Shown: positions 15,995 to 24,495 of the stretch, one piece after another | Position numbering within the stretch: the first letter of the stretch is position 1 | Layout of the letters: every line of letters begins with the position of its first letter | NCBI RefSeq assembly: GCF_902829255.1 | Contig: NZ_CADEPK010000299.1 | Span: 1-41,394, forward strand | DNA length: 41,394 nucleotides | Direction of reading: 5' to 3' | Source of the DNA: Metabacillus niabensis | GTDB taxonomy: Bacteria > Bacillota > Bacilli > Bacillales > Bacillaceae | Notes under the pieces: model-generated | Told to the model about the DNA's origin: nothing | Database searches by the model: none | The model's input: the letters and a program-made list of their open reading frames with translations, nothing else | Position numbers and translations under genes: made by a program

Positions 15995-16303
15995 TTGGCG
16001 AAACCAGATATTAAACTGGATATCAACGAGCTCCAGGCTGCATTGAACTCACTACAAAGCGGCATTGATGACTTTAAAAGCTACACAACAACCTTCCGAG
16101 ATAGTACAAGAGACCAGTTAAAGAGCTTTAACTCCGACTTCATCGATAAGCTAGACGGTGTATTGGACAACATGAACGATGACATTAATACAAGTCTCTT
16201 AGAAAATTTGGAGTCGATTAAAAAGGTCGGAGAAAAGATAATTGAAGAAATGCAAAGTGCCGATGAACAAATAGGTCAGAAGATAAAGAGTGGTACATCA
16301 TGA
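15995..16303 (+). CDS. YwqI-like (DUF5344-type) helical partner of the LXG toxin
   Basis: The reading frame is open from 15941, but the first 18 codons precede AAGGAAAGGA (15973-15982). TTG at 15995 gives the expected start MAKPDIKLDINELQAALNSL and a 102-residue product. Two long helices (residues about 8-45 and 50-100) and the size match YwqI-type proteins found before LXG toxins in Bacillus. They form a WXG100-like bundle with the LXG domain for export. The stop overlaps the toxin start by four bases (ATGA), so expression is coupled and roughly equimolar. Confidence 0.75.
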   Translation: MAKPDIKLDINELQAALNSLQSGIDDFKSYTTTFRDSTRDQLKSFNSDFIDKLDGVLDNMNDDINTSLLENLESIKKVGEKIIEEMQSADEQIGQKIKSGTS

Positions 16304-18093
16304 AACGTGATTTAAAAATCAATTACGGAATATTGGACGGGATTATTGAACAGCTCCACACATATAAAAATGCCCTCGATACGATGCACTCTTCATTAGA
16401 AACTCTAGTAAGCTTTATCCGGAACAACTACGCTGACAGCATCGACGCTTGGGATGATGTTGTCAAAGATTCAAAGAAGCATATAAAGGATTATCAAGGC
16501 CAAATCGGTGACCTTCTATCGTTATTTGAAGGCTATGTAGACGACACAACCGCTTATATAACACCACTTGCCCGAAATTCAATGATGCGAGTCGATCGCA
16601 ATGATATTTGGGCCAACTTGTGCCAAGTAGAATCTGGGGTTACAAATAATGTCCCAAAGGCGATTAATATCACCTATAATACCCCGTTTTCCTTTGCCTT
16701 TTGGGAAGACCCAACGGATGAAGAAAAGGAAAGAAGTCGGGCAAATAAGGAAAAGCTTGAGTATATTCGTGGCGAGATTAAAGCATCAAAAAGTATCCTA
16801 GAAGGAAAAGTGGACGCCTTATGGAATCTATATGATAACAAAATTGTCCCATTTGAAAACACCGATGATGCCTACAATAACAAAGCCGCAGATGTTAAAG
16901 ACAAATACACAGACTTCTTTGAAGGAGTAGTAGATGTCCTAAGCGGAATCGGGAATGCGGTATCAAGCTTCGTCGAAGGCTTAGTTGATGGTATCATTGA
17001 TATTGTCGTTGGACTTGTTACAATTATTGTCGAGGCCGGAATCGTCGCTGTCTCCAATCAAATCCCAGACTTCGTTGAGCCAGACATTCTCAAGGACAAA
17101 GCGAACGAAATTAAGGATAAATACAGCGAAATGGTCGTAAATGCGGTTGAAGACCCATTCAGCATATTGGAATCACTCGGCCAAGGTGTTACCGATACAG
17201 CGGAAGAAGAAGGCATTATGTACATTGCTGGTAATGTGTCAACTTCGTTTATTCCGTATGTTGGTGTACTTGGGAAGGCCAAGTGGTTGAAGGCTGTTGA
17301 TAATGGGAACGGACCGAAGACAAAGCCGGTATCAGATGGAATTCAAGCCAAAGTGAAGGACCTTGTAAATAATAACAAGGCGTTTGAAGGGATTAAGAAT
17401 GGTGCTATCGAATTTGTAAGTGGTGTAAGAAATGGTGCGATTATCTTTTTTAATGGGGTGTTTAGAACTAATAATATAGAAGATAGACTGGCTACTGTAG
17501 GTGTACCTTCTGATATGAAAGTACCTTGGAATGTCTTGGATAATAAGACTATTCAGGATGACATAGTTGCCCCATTGAAAATGTTGTTTAGTAAAGAGAA
17601 TGATGGGGGAAAAGTTAATAAGGATACAGTTCAAGGTGGAACTAATCTCACTGAACCTTCTTTACCTAGTGGAGGTAAACCCAAAGGGAATTATGGAGAA
17701 GGAGATTCCCATGGAATAAAGAAGCAAAATGAAACTGCTGATCTCTTGGCTGATGCGGGCTATGACATTGAGATGCTGGATGAAATTGATGGTGGAAATG
17801 GATATGGAAAACAAGATGGATCAAATCCAGATTTTCTAATTGAAGGGAACGTATTTGATTGTTATTCACCAAAACCAGATGGAAAGGTACAAAGTATAAT
17901 AAAAGAAATAGCCGGTAAAACCAAAAAACAAACTGGACGAATCGTTTTATGCCTAGACAATTTTCCAGATGAGAAAGTTGCTGAGGTTACCGAAACAATT
18001 TTAAGAAAAGCAACCCCGAATGGAGATTTAAAAAGACTTGAAGAATTAATTCTAGTGAAGGATGGTAAGATTACAAGAGTATTTGGAGGGTAG
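16300..18093 (+). CDS. LXG-domain polymorphic toxin with CdiA-type tRNA nuclease tip
   Basis: 597 residues in three parts. Residues 1 to about 200 form the helical LXG domain that T7SSb recognises. Residues about 208-265 hold a glycine-valine-rich hydrophobic stretch (FFEGVVDVLSGIGNAV, IIDIVVGLVTIIVEAG). A pre-toxin linker includes SFIPYVGVLGKAKW, near 310. From about 466 the tip reads KKQNETADLLADAGYDIE, NPDFLIEGNVFDCYSP (about 509-524), RIVLCLD and LEELILVKDGKI. This matches the CdiA C-terminal tRNase/PD-(D/E)XK pattern, with D511, E515 and D520 as likely active-site residues. Codons are C-rich up to about 17340 and A/T-rich after that, which suggests a swapped C-terminal cassette. The product would be delivered into neighbouring cells. 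Confidence 0.88.
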   Translation: MKRDLKINYGILDGIIEQLHTYKNALDTMHSSLETLVSFIRNNYADSIDAWDDVVKDSKKHIKDYQGQIGDLLSLFEGYVDDTTAYITPLARNSMMRVDRNDIWANLCQVESGVTNNVPKAINITYNTPFSFAFWEDPTDEEKERSRANKEKLEYIRGEIKASKSILEGKVDALWNLYDNKIVPFENTDDAYNNKAADVKDKYTDFFEGVVDVLSGIGNAVSSFVEGLVDGIIDIVVGLVTIIVEAGIVAVSNQIPDFVEPDILKDKANEIKDKYSEMVVNAVEDPFSILESLGQGVTDTAEEEGIMYIAGNVSTSFIPYVGVLGKAKWLKAVDNGNGPKTKPVSDGIQAKVKDLVNNNKAFEGIKNGAIEFVSGVRNGAIIFFNGVFRTNNIEDRLATVGVPSDMKVPWNVLDNKTIQDDIVAPLKMLFSKENDGGKVNKDTVQGGTNLTEPSLPSGGKPKGNYGEGDSHGIKKQNETADLLADAGYDIEMLDEIDGGNGYGKQDGSNPDFLIEGNVFDCYSPKPDGKVQSIIKEIAGKTKKQTGRIVLCLDNFPDEKVAEVTETILRKATPNGDLKRLEELILVKDGKITRVFGG

Positions 18094-18099
18094 AAGGAT

Positions 18100-18567
18100 A
18101 TGGACTGTACACTATTTTTAGTCACAGAATTGGACGAGGAAACACTGAAAAGAAAGATTTATAACATAATGTGTGAAGCAGTTGAAGATAAAGTGACTAA
18201 CTACGAGAATTTTTCTCGTCTTAGCTGTAAATACTTCACACTTGATATTGAAACAGAGGATATTATTAGTCTTGATTTTTTAAAGGAAGAATACGGAATG
18301 GAAATTAATGCAGAGATTGGAATTCAACTATTTGGAAAATCATTTGAGGAAGGATTAGAAGTATTGTTTAAAATATTCGGCAATATTTTGAAGGAATTTA
18401 ATCCTGACATGGTGTTTGTGGAAAATGGTACAGATCAATTATTTAGAAAAGAAAATGACACGGTGATTATAAATAAAAAATTGGATCAATATCAGGAAAA
18501 ATATCTATCAAATGAGATAATTAGCTTACTAAAATTCCCATATATTTACCAAGACTTATCAAACTAA
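18100..18567 (+). CDS. Cognate immunity protein, SitI3-like
   Basis: It starts six bases after the toxin stop, with GGAGGG and AAGGA upstream, the normal place for the matching immunity gene. The 155-residue acidic protein has the SitI3-like order: FLVTELDEETLKRKI at the front, FLKEEYGMEINAEIGIQLFG in the middle, LFKIFGNILKEFNPDMVFVENG, then LLKFPYIY at the end. It should bind and block the tRNase tip in the cytoplasm. A truncated relative lies at 27624. Family name from recall; the immunity role follows from position. Confidence 0.78.
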   Translation: MDCTLFLVTELDEETLKRKIYNIMCEAVEDKVTNYENFSRLSCKYFTLDIETEDIISLDFLKEEYGMEINAEIGIQLFGKSFEEGLEVLFKIFGNILKEFNPDMVFVENGTDQLFRKENDTVIINKKLDQYQEKYLSNEIISLLKFPYIYQDLSN

Positions 18568-18707
18568 AACGAGGTCTTTTGGTGGTTACTCAGTATGGAA
18601 TAAACCACTTTCCCTTTCATTATTACCAACATAAGCTTTGTTCTATCTGTAGGAATATTTCACCATTTTTTAATGTAGGTATAGAATGTCTAGAATAAAT
18701 TTAACGG

Positions 18708-18754
18708 AACAGGACAATTATGGTCAGATATCACCATAATTGTCCTGTTTTTTG
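18708..18754 (+). terminator. Intrinsic terminator after the immunity gene
   Basis: AACAGGACAATTATGGT (18708-18724) pairs perfectly with ACCATAATTGTCCTGTT and runs into TTTTTG. It ends the toxin operon proper. The immunity archive that follows must be transcribed from other promoters or by read-through. Confidence 0.92.
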
Positions 18755-18756
18755 TA

Positions 18757-18816
18757 TATAACTACTTAAGATGAAGATTGGCAAGAGGAAGACCATAAAT
18801 TTTGTCCTTAATTATT
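18757..18816 (+). pseudogene. Fragment of a third copy of the GYNYVDEDWREE immunity family
   Basis: Directly after the terminator, TATAACTAC (YNY), one extra base, then GATGAAGATTGG onwards reads DEDWQEEDHKFCP before a stop. The intact genes at 22150 and 23959 have YNYVDEDWREEEHKDCPLL and YNYVDDDWREEDYKDCPLI at the matching place. The fragment is internal and frameshifted, so it codes for nothing useful, but it marks a third, lost copy. Confidence 0.75.
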
Positions 18817-18927
18817 AAGGTTGCATCAGAAATAGATCCTAACTTAGCATATACATGAGACACCTTGTTTTTAAAAGTAAAAATGGTGCAGTGGAAATCA
18901 TAGTTAAAATAATAAGGAGTAGTTTTG

Positions 18928-19461
18928 ATGAAAAACTATGTAGAAAATGTGACTAATAATGCGAAAGTTGCAATAGGATTAGCAGTAGCTGATAAAATGT
19001 TTGAACTACTTAATATAAATGATAATTATAAAGAATACAAAATGGGTAGAGAAGCATTAGATAATTGTTGGAAGTGGCTTGAAGGAGGAAATATAGAAGT
19101 TGATGTTTTATGTAACTACATAGATAGTGAGGATTATGAGGATATAGCTGAATTTGCCAACAGCGCGGAAAGCACAAAAGAAATATATGCTTGGTACGCT
19201 GCTTTATATGCTGTTTCATCTACAACCAGACAAGTCTACAGAAAAGAAGAAAACAACTACCCACCACAAATAGTAGAAAGTGTAGATGATGATACATTAA
19301 TAACATTTGTTGAAGGTGCGGTTAAGTCTGAATTCTTAAAAATTGGGATTCTAGAGAAAGTGAAAAAATACTTACTAGAAAAGTATCCTGCTGGTAGTGA
19401 TTTGGAAGATCTCACTATTACAAAAGAAGAAATTATGAAAATGGTAGATGATAATTATTAA
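18928..19461 (+). CDS. Imm6-like immunity protein
   Basis: ATG 18928 is eight bases after AAGGAG; the TTG one codon earlier is less well spaced. The 177-residue helical, acidic product shows NNAKVAIGLAVADKM, REALDNCWKWLEG and EIYAWYAALYAVSSTTRQVY, then PPQIVESVDDDT. I associate this pattern with the Imm6 family of polymorphic-toxin immunity proteins. No toxin gene adjoins it, so it is an orphan immunity gene that could neutralise a toxin from a competing strain. Confidence 0.7.
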   Translation: MKNYVENVTNNAKVAIGLAVADKMFELLNINDNYKEYKMGREALDNCWKWLEGGNIEVDVLCNYIDSEDYEDIAEFANSAESTKEIYAWYAALYAVSSTTRQVYRKEENNYPPQIVESVDDDTLITFVEGAVKSEFLKIGILEKVKKYLLEKYPAGSDLEDLTITKEEIMKMVDDNY

Positions 19462-19541
19462 AACATGTATTAGATTCGCCGTTGATGATTAAAGGAAAAA
19501 GACTAGAGTAAGGAAATAGATTAATTCACAAGGAGAATGCA

Positions 19542-20516
19542 ATGATAAACCAAAAAAAGTTAGAAATGGCTTTTAACAGATATAGCAAAAATTTTGTGGA
19601 TGGAATCAAATTTGAAGAAGTTAAAGAGAAATATCATGTCAGTAGGAGAAAGATTGAGAAAATTGTTGAACAAAATGATACAGAGAAAGATCACATACTA
19701 TTAATAAATCTTAATAAAATTTTCTCCTATTACTTGTCACAATGGAAAAATGATGTATTAATCAGCGGTGGAAATAATGCAGAAGGATTAAAGAACATGC
19801 AGAAGGTCTTATTTTACCAGTGCATGGGGCAGGAGCTTTATACAACCAAGTATCCTGAGATGATTTTGGGATATACGTTTAGAGAGGTCGTCCTCACATT
19901 AGTTCATTTTGCAATGTATGGGTGGGAGAAAGAAGAAAAGATATTATATGATTTTATGGCTCATCACTTCGGTGGACATTTAATAGATGCCAATGAACAG
20001 AACAGACATATTTGGTTTCTGCTTGAGCTGTACTTGCAGTATAAAAATAAAACCATCATGGGAACGAATAAAAAATTGCATTTAGCCGTGAAAAATAAGT
20101 TTAAAGAAGCTAATCAGCGATGCGGCTCAATCCCTGATGACCTAAACATATATGATGAAGTGCTTGAACGTTGGTCGACTAGTGATTTAGAAGAAATAGA
20201 ACAATTGATTTTGAAAATGTCTGAGTATCATTCTGTTTTAGCTTCTGAAATCGGAGAGCTAGGTGAATTTGGCGATTTCAGATACGGATTTTATCCTTTT
20301 GAAATCTTATTCTTGATCCATGTAAGGAAACAACTAGGGTTACCAGTACCTACTCAAATCGATCATTTTCTGATGAATACTCCAGAAGCGAAAATGGTGT
20401 TTGAAGAACGTGAGCCATACCCTGAATGGGACACCGCGCTTCAAATGGTCGATCAATTTTATCGTAAAAACTACCCGGAATATATTCCTAACAAGCATGA
20501 AGAGTTGTTTCAATAA
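19542..20516 (+). CDS. Unrecognised 324-residue protein, probable immunity gene
   Basis: ATG 19542 follows AAGGAGAATGCA. The protein is soluble and mostly helical. Its front reads MINQKKLEMAFNRYSKNFVD, followed by a possible recruitment region YHVSRRKIEKIVEQ, a middle of LGYTFREVVLTLVHFAMYGW and a C-terminal FYPFEILFLIHVRKQLGLP. I cannot place it in a family; PoNi-type immunity proteins are comparable in size and helicity, but I see no decisive motif. It lies in the orphan-immunity array, 17 bases upstream of the DUF6630-like gene, so the two are probably co-transcribed. Confidence 0.6.
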   Translation: MINQKKLEMAFNRYSKNFVDGIKFEEVKEKYHVSRRKIEKIVEQNDTEKDHILLINLNKIFSYYLSQWKNDVLISGGNNAEGLKNMQKVLFYQCMGQELYTTKYPEMILGYTFREVVLTLVHFAMYGWEKEEKILYDFMAHHFGGHLIDANEQNRHIWFLLELYLQYKNKTIMGTNKKLHLAVKNKFKEANQRCGSIPDDLNIYDEVLERWSTSDLEEIEQLILKMSEYHSVLASEIGELGEFGDFRYGFYPFEILFLIHVRKQLGLPVPTQIDHFLMNTPEAKMVFEEREPYPEWDTALQMVDQFYRKNYPEYIPNKHEELFQ

Positions 20517-20532
20517 AAGGGAGGAAGCTAAT

Positions 20533-20988
20533 ATGCCTGATCAAGGGATAGCGCAGGTTATTTTCCCTGATAGCAAGGAGTTGGAAACGTTATTGAATGA
20601 GCAAGGAAGTTACGACTTACACGAAGACCTATTAAAATATGGATTGACGACGAAAAAGTTTTTATACGTTGACTATAAAGGTGAGCAATACCAAGAAATT
20701 GTCAATTTTATTCTTGATTACGAATTTGCCGACCAAATTGAATTAGCAAAAAAAGAAGAACTCGAGAAATTAGAAGCATTTAATTATGAATATTTACCCG
20801 AAAAGATCAGGGAGGCCAACAAAATACTGTCACCTAAGGGGTATGGACTATTTTCATATCCGAATTCGGGCGACTTCTTCGCACTATTCATTGGGAAATT
20901 AGAAAACATAACAAAATGGCTGCAAGAAGAAGTGCTTCTCGATGATAGAATCCCTTTTCAAGAAAGGTGTATCAAGTATTACAGATAG
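20533..20988 (+). CDS. DUF6630-like protein, probable immunity gene
   Basis: The frame is open from 20401, but ATG 20533 has AAAAGGGAGGAAG at the right distance and gives a 151-residue product starting MPDQGIAQVIFPDS. The C-terminal EYLPEKIREANKIL, GYGLFSYPNSGDFFALFIG and DDRIPF match my memory of DUF6630. It follows the previous gene by 16 bases. DUF6630 proteins often accompany toxin-immunity loci. Role inferred from context. Confidence 0.65.
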   Translation: MPDQGIAQVIFPDSKELETLLNEQGSYDLHEDLLKYGLTTKKFLYVDYKGEQYQEIVNFILDYEFADQIELAKKEELEKLEAFNYEYLPEKIREANKILSPKGYGLFSYPNSGDFFALFIGKLENITKWLQEEVLLDDRIPFQERCIKYYR

Positions 20989-21262
20989 ATCTAAGATTGT
21001 ACATCAATTCTTTTTATTTTTAGGCATCGTTATTTGAATTTTGACAAAGAAATAGATTTCTAGCTAAAGGAGTCGGGAAAATACTGCAGACCTTAATTAT
21101 GGTGATTCTAGCTGCTTCTACTTCATAACAAATAATGATTAGGAAAAAATTGTTTAATTAATAATGATTGTAGTCCGGTTTTACATACTTAGAAAGGTTT
21201 TGAAGAGTGGATTACGGATGTTTTAGAAGAGGACTCAATTCTCAGTATTAAGGAGGATATAC
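20989..21262 (+). other. Gap with a possible gene tail
   Basis: About 270 bases. Just before the next gene a frame reads GFEEWITDVLEEDSIL and runs on into the overlapping start of that gene. It has no start codon and may be the end of a deleted immunity gene. Confidence 0.3.
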
Positions 21263-22042
21263 ATGAAACCAGATTTTTTCACAATAACAATGTATCCAAC
21301 AGTATCTTTTAATAAAGAGGAAGAATTAGGTCGTCTTTTGGATCTATTTGAGTCAAATGAAAAATTTGCTCCTACGCATTGGGGAAACTGTGAAACGGTA
21401 CGAGTAGAGTATAACCGCCTGGAAATTTTAGAAAAAGTAATTTCGGAGCGTACAGTATCAGAAGTCTATTTATATCGTGATAAATCTGTGAGCTACACAG
21501 GACGATTTCAAGTTAACTGGAGTTATCGTTCATTTATGGAATTTGAATTTCATAAATCAATACCTGAAAAATTATGGCCTGCATTTTTTGATTTTTCCGA
21601 TCAAATTGCAGAAATTGCCAAACCGAGTTACGGGGTAACTCAAATTTTTTGGCCTTTATCATATCCATGGAATACAGAACGTGAGCGATTACAAATGTGG
21701 ATGGAAATATCCTCGCAACCTATACCAGTTAGGTTTTTTCCAAATGGCCCTTTAGGGGTAGGAGTTAGAACATACTTTAGTAGTCATATTTTAGAAATGT
21801 TTGATAGGGGATTTTTACTAAATAGCCCAGCTACAATATCAGAGCTTGATTGGGGAGGCATTGGTATTAATCTTTTACATAATCCATTAGAAGCCGATAT
21901 TGATACGTTACTGGATAGTTGGTTATCTGTAATGGAATATTTGGAACCAGCTCAAATTATAGCTGTACCAAGTTTTGATGAGGATCGGATGGGTGTAACT
22001 TTTTCTCCAAATGTTGCTTGGAAGGATTATCTGAAAAGTTAA
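21263..22042 (+). CDS. Unrecognised 259-residue protein, probable immunity gene
   Basis: AAGGAGGATATAC precedes ATG 21263. The product mixes strands and helices and is rich in aromatic residues. Stretches include THWGNCETVRVEYNRLEI, VNWSYRSFMEFEFHKSI, GVTQIFWPLSYPW and GPLGVGVRTYFSSH, and it ends VAWKDYLKS. No family could be assigned with confidence; some type VI and T7SS immunity proteins have similar composition. Its place in the array is the only functional clue. Confidence 0.6.
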   Translation: MKPDFFTITMYPTVSFNKEEELGRLLDLFESNEKFAPTHWGNCETVRVEYNRLEILEKVISERTVSEVYLYRDKSVSYTGRFQVNWSYRSFMEFEFHKSIPEKLWPAFFDFSDQIAEIAKPSYGVTQIFWPLSYPWNTERERLQMWMEISSQPIPVRFFPNGPLGVGVRTYFSSHILEMFDRGFLLNSPATISELDWGGIGINLLHNPLEADIDTLLDSWLSVMEYLEPAQIIAVPSFDEDRMGVTFSPNVAWKDYLKS

Positions 22043-22149
22043 TTGATAGGAGAGAATAATGAGTGAGAATATGGTGAAATTAGGGTCAAGGCAAAACGAG
22101 TTCTGTTAAGTGTTTTTTCACTTAGAAGACTTATCTTAAGGGTGACACA

Positions 22150-22542
22150 ATGATAAAAAATTTTATAGTATTAGGAGTTAAAACTAATAATATTGATGAA
22201 GTAACAAATGATTTGGAAGAATTATTGCAAATTAAGTTTACAATACATGAGAGTAGTTATTGGGGTATATATAATCTGGCAAAAATATCTAAATCATCAG
22301 ATATAAAACTTGGGTATAACTATGTAGATGAGGATTGGCGAGAGGAAGAGCATAAAGATTGTCCTCTACTAGTTGAATTAAATAATCTACAACAATCTGA
22401 AGAAACAATGAATGTAATTTGTCGAAAACTACCCTATATTATACCTCTAACTATTACAGTTATTGAACCTAATATTTCATCGAGGAAATACAAATTTATA
22501 GATGGAGAAGCAAAACTAGTTTATGAACATTTTTTTAGGTGA
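22150..22542 (+). CDS. Array immunity family A, copy 1
   Basis: 130 residues from ATG 22150, with AAGGGTGACACA upstream. The central part reads HESSYWGIYNLAKI, LGYNYVDEDWREEEHKDC and LLVELNNLQQ, and the end is KLVYEHFFR. A full-length relative at 23959 and a fragment at 18757 share these features, so this is a duplicated family specific to the array. Small, acidic, cytoplasmic. No known family recalled. An immunity role is inferred from context and copy number. Confidence 0.65.
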   Translation: MIKNFIVLGVKTNNIDEVTNDLEELLQIKFTIHESSYWGIYNLAKISKSSDIKLGYNYVDEDWREEEHKDCPLLVELNNLQQSEETMNVICRKLPYIIPLTITVIEPNISSRKYKFIDGEAKLVYEHFFR

Positions 22543-22576
22543 GAAAGTAAATACATTATTTTAGTATTCCCTTCGA

Positions 22577-22627
22577 AAAGGAGCAATTATGGTAAGTTAA
22601 AAGAAAACCATGATTGCCCCCTTTTTT
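22577..22627 (+). terminator. Intrinsic terminator
   Basis: AAAGGAGCAATTATGGT pairs with ACCATGATTGCCCCTTT (two mismatches) and runs into TTTTT. It lies 35 bases after the family A gene stop and splits the array into transcription units. Confidence 0.8.
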
Positions 22628-22741
22628 ATAGAATTTACATTTATTGGTGCTGTTCCATATAAGTAGTCTTTTATGTTTGTTCATTTTATTGTTCTACTTG
22701 CCATGGTTTTTGAACAGCATCAAATTGTCTAGGAGGCTTCA

Positions 22742-23248
22742 TTGGAACGTAAGGAAAGAGCAGTAAAAATTTATGATTTAATAAAGAATGGCGATACAGA
22801 ACAAGCGAAAGAGATAATGCTTACTGATAAGACTATGCTTGATTTTGTCACACCTTATGGAACGTGGCTGCATGTTGCGGCAAGAGCTGGTGAACTGGAA
22901 ATGATAAAATTTCTTGTTGAATCTGGTATGGATATGAACATCAACGAAGGTGTACCGAAGTCTGCTCCTATTGCTCATGCAGCGAGTGAAGGTGAAATTC
23001 ATATTGTAGAGTACTTACTTGAGTGCGGCGCAAGTCTTGATGTTAGTGAACCAAATAAAAATCCATTATTCTCAGCCATTTATGGTGGGCATCTCAATAT
23101 TGTGAAAATGCTCGTTCAGAACGGTATTGATTATTCTGTTAAATACACAGGTGATGGGATGCAAGATATAGGAGCTTATGAATTTGCAATTGAGAGAGGC
23201 CAATTAGACATTGCGAATTATTTAAAAGATAAACTCGCGGAATATTAA
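22742..23248 (+). CDS. Ankyrin-repeat protein, probable immunity gene
   Basis: TTG 22742 is seven bases after AGGAGG. The 168-residue product holds about four ankyrin repeats: YGTWLHVAARAGELEMIKFL, SAPIAHAASEGEIHIVEYL, KNPLFSAIYGGHLNIVKML and a final AYEFAIERGQLDIANYL. Ankyrin proteins serve as immunity factors in several polymorphic-toxin loci. A fragment with the same last 58 codons (IYGGH...VERGQ) lies at 27949, fused to another gene's remnant. Confidence 0.75.
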   Translation: MERKERAVKIYDLIKNGDTEQAKEIMLTDKTMLDFVTPYGTWLHVAARAGELEMIKFLVESGMDMNINEGVPKSAPIAHAASEGEIHIVEYLLECGASLDVSEPNKNPLFSAIYGGHLNIVKMLVQNGIDYSVKYTGDGMQDIGAYEFAIERGQLDIANYLKDKLAEY

Positions 23249-23307
23249 CTTTTTAGTCAAAAAGGGAAAAGTTATTAAATTTGGTACCCTAAATTGGAGG
23301 AATTATC

Positions 23308-23913
23308 ATGAATAGTAGTCAGAATAACATCATCGTACTCCTACAGCAGCATCAATTATGGATTGATACAGTTGGAAAGCAAGGGTCTAAGTTAGTGCTT
23401 GATGAAGAAGATATGAGGAGCATTGATTTGAAAAATTATCCTTTAGATCAAGGATATATAACAGAATGCATGTTTCATAGTATGGACTTGCAAGGGAAGG
23501 ACTTTCATTATTCGGTTTTATGCTCATCAAAGTTTATTTCTGCCAATTTAGATGGAGCTAATTTTTATAAATCTGACTTATCATATACAAATTTTTCAGG
23601 AGCAAATATGTGTCATACGAAGTTAGCGAAGGCGGATTGCTATGAAGCTAATTTTCAAGAAGCTGACCTTTCAAATTCAAATTTAATAGCATGCTTGTTT
23701 CATGATACAAATTTACAAAATGCTATTTTAAAAAATGCGGACCTAAGTGTAGCTTCCTTTAAAAATGTACTCCTAAATGGTGTGAATATGTCAGGTGTAA
23801 GGGGAATTGAGGAGGCAATGATAACAAGTATTAATATTGGCACTATTGATAATCCGAGTATTTTAAATAATGAGGAAGCTAAAAATTGGATGAAAGCACA
23901 AGCCGTTAAGTAA
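23308..23913 (+). CDS. Pentapeptide-repeat protein, probable immunity gene, copy 1
   Basis: ATG 23308 follows TTGGAGGAAT. After a helical front (IVLLQQHQLWIDTVGKQG) the middle is a right-handed beta-helix of A(D/N)LXX repeats: ISANLDGANFYKSDLSYTNF, GANMCHTKLAKADCYEANF and QEADLSNSNL. The C-terminal tail INIGTIDNPSILNNEEAKNW recurs almost unchanged in the protein at 25652. The shared front and tail mark a family in which only the repeat core differs. 201 residues, cytoplasmic. Role inferred from the array. Confidence 0.75.
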   Translation: MNSSQNNIIVLLQQHQLWIDTVGKQGSKLVLDEEDMRSIDLKNYPLDQGYITECMFHSMDLQGKDFHYSVLCSSKFISANLDGANFYKSDLSYTNFSGANMCHTKLAKADCYEANFQEADLSNSNLIACLFHDTNLQNAILKNADLSVASFKNVLLNGVNMSGVRGIEEAMITSINIGTIDNPSILNNEEAKNWMKAQAVK

Positions 23914-23958
23914 AATCAGCTGGCAGTATTTATATCAATTCCTAAGGGTGGAGACACA

Positions 23959-24354
23959 AGGATAGAGAAATATGTAAAAATAGGAATAAAGCAAGATGAC
24001 ATTGACAAAGTAACGAATGATGTTGAAGCATTGTTAAAAGTTCGTTTCACAAAACATGAGAGTAGTTACTGGGGGTTGTATAATTTGGTACAACTATCAG
24101 AATCAGAAGAGATAAAACTTGGATATAATTATGTAGATGATGATTGGAGAGAAGAGGATTATAAAGATTGTCCCTTGATATTAGAATTAAATAACTTGCA
24201 ACAACCAGAAGAGATCGTGGACTCACTTTATAACAATCTTCCATATGTTATTCCTTTGTATATGAGAGTGATTACCCCAGGAGTTTCGTTAAAGAAGTAT
24301 ATTTTTGAAAATGGACATACGAAACTAGTTTATGAATATTTCAAGAAAAAATAA
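23959..24354 (+). CDS. Array immunity family A, copy 2, start codon lost
   Basis: Homology to copy 1 begins at codon 2. Copy 1 has GACACA-ATG-ATA-AAA, while here the same place reads GACACA-AGG-ATA-GAG (AGG at 23959). The frame before it contains no ATG, GTG or TTG back to the stop at 23911. Translation might use ATA 23962, or an internal TTG at 24031 with poor ribosome binding, which would give 107 residues. The rest is intact: HESSYWGLYNLVQL, LGYNYVDDDWREEDYKDC, LELNNLQQ and KLVYEYFKKK. It is either silenced or a very weakly expressed immunity gene. Confidence 0.65.
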   Translation, partial: RIEKYVKIGIKQDDIDKVTNDVEALLKVRFTKHESSYWGLYNLVQLSESEEIKLGYNYVDDDWREEDYKDCPLILELNNLQQPEEIVDSLYNNLPYVIPLYMRVITPGVSLKKYIFENGHTKLVYEYFKKK

Positions 24355-24495
24355 AATGGAAATAATTGGTAGACGATATACTAATTTGAAGAAGTCTTTT
24401 TTTAATATAGTCTCCTTTAAGATACCAGTAGAAAGTAATGCAGAGATTGAATTAGACATCATGCTTTTAATTTCAACGAGTGAAGGGTGCTAAAC

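Noticed and set aside
24355-24486. A 15-base match to the SitI3-like gene (AATGCAGAGATTG region) as another remnant
   Set aside because: The match is short and AT-rich, and the surrounding translation does not continue the similarity.
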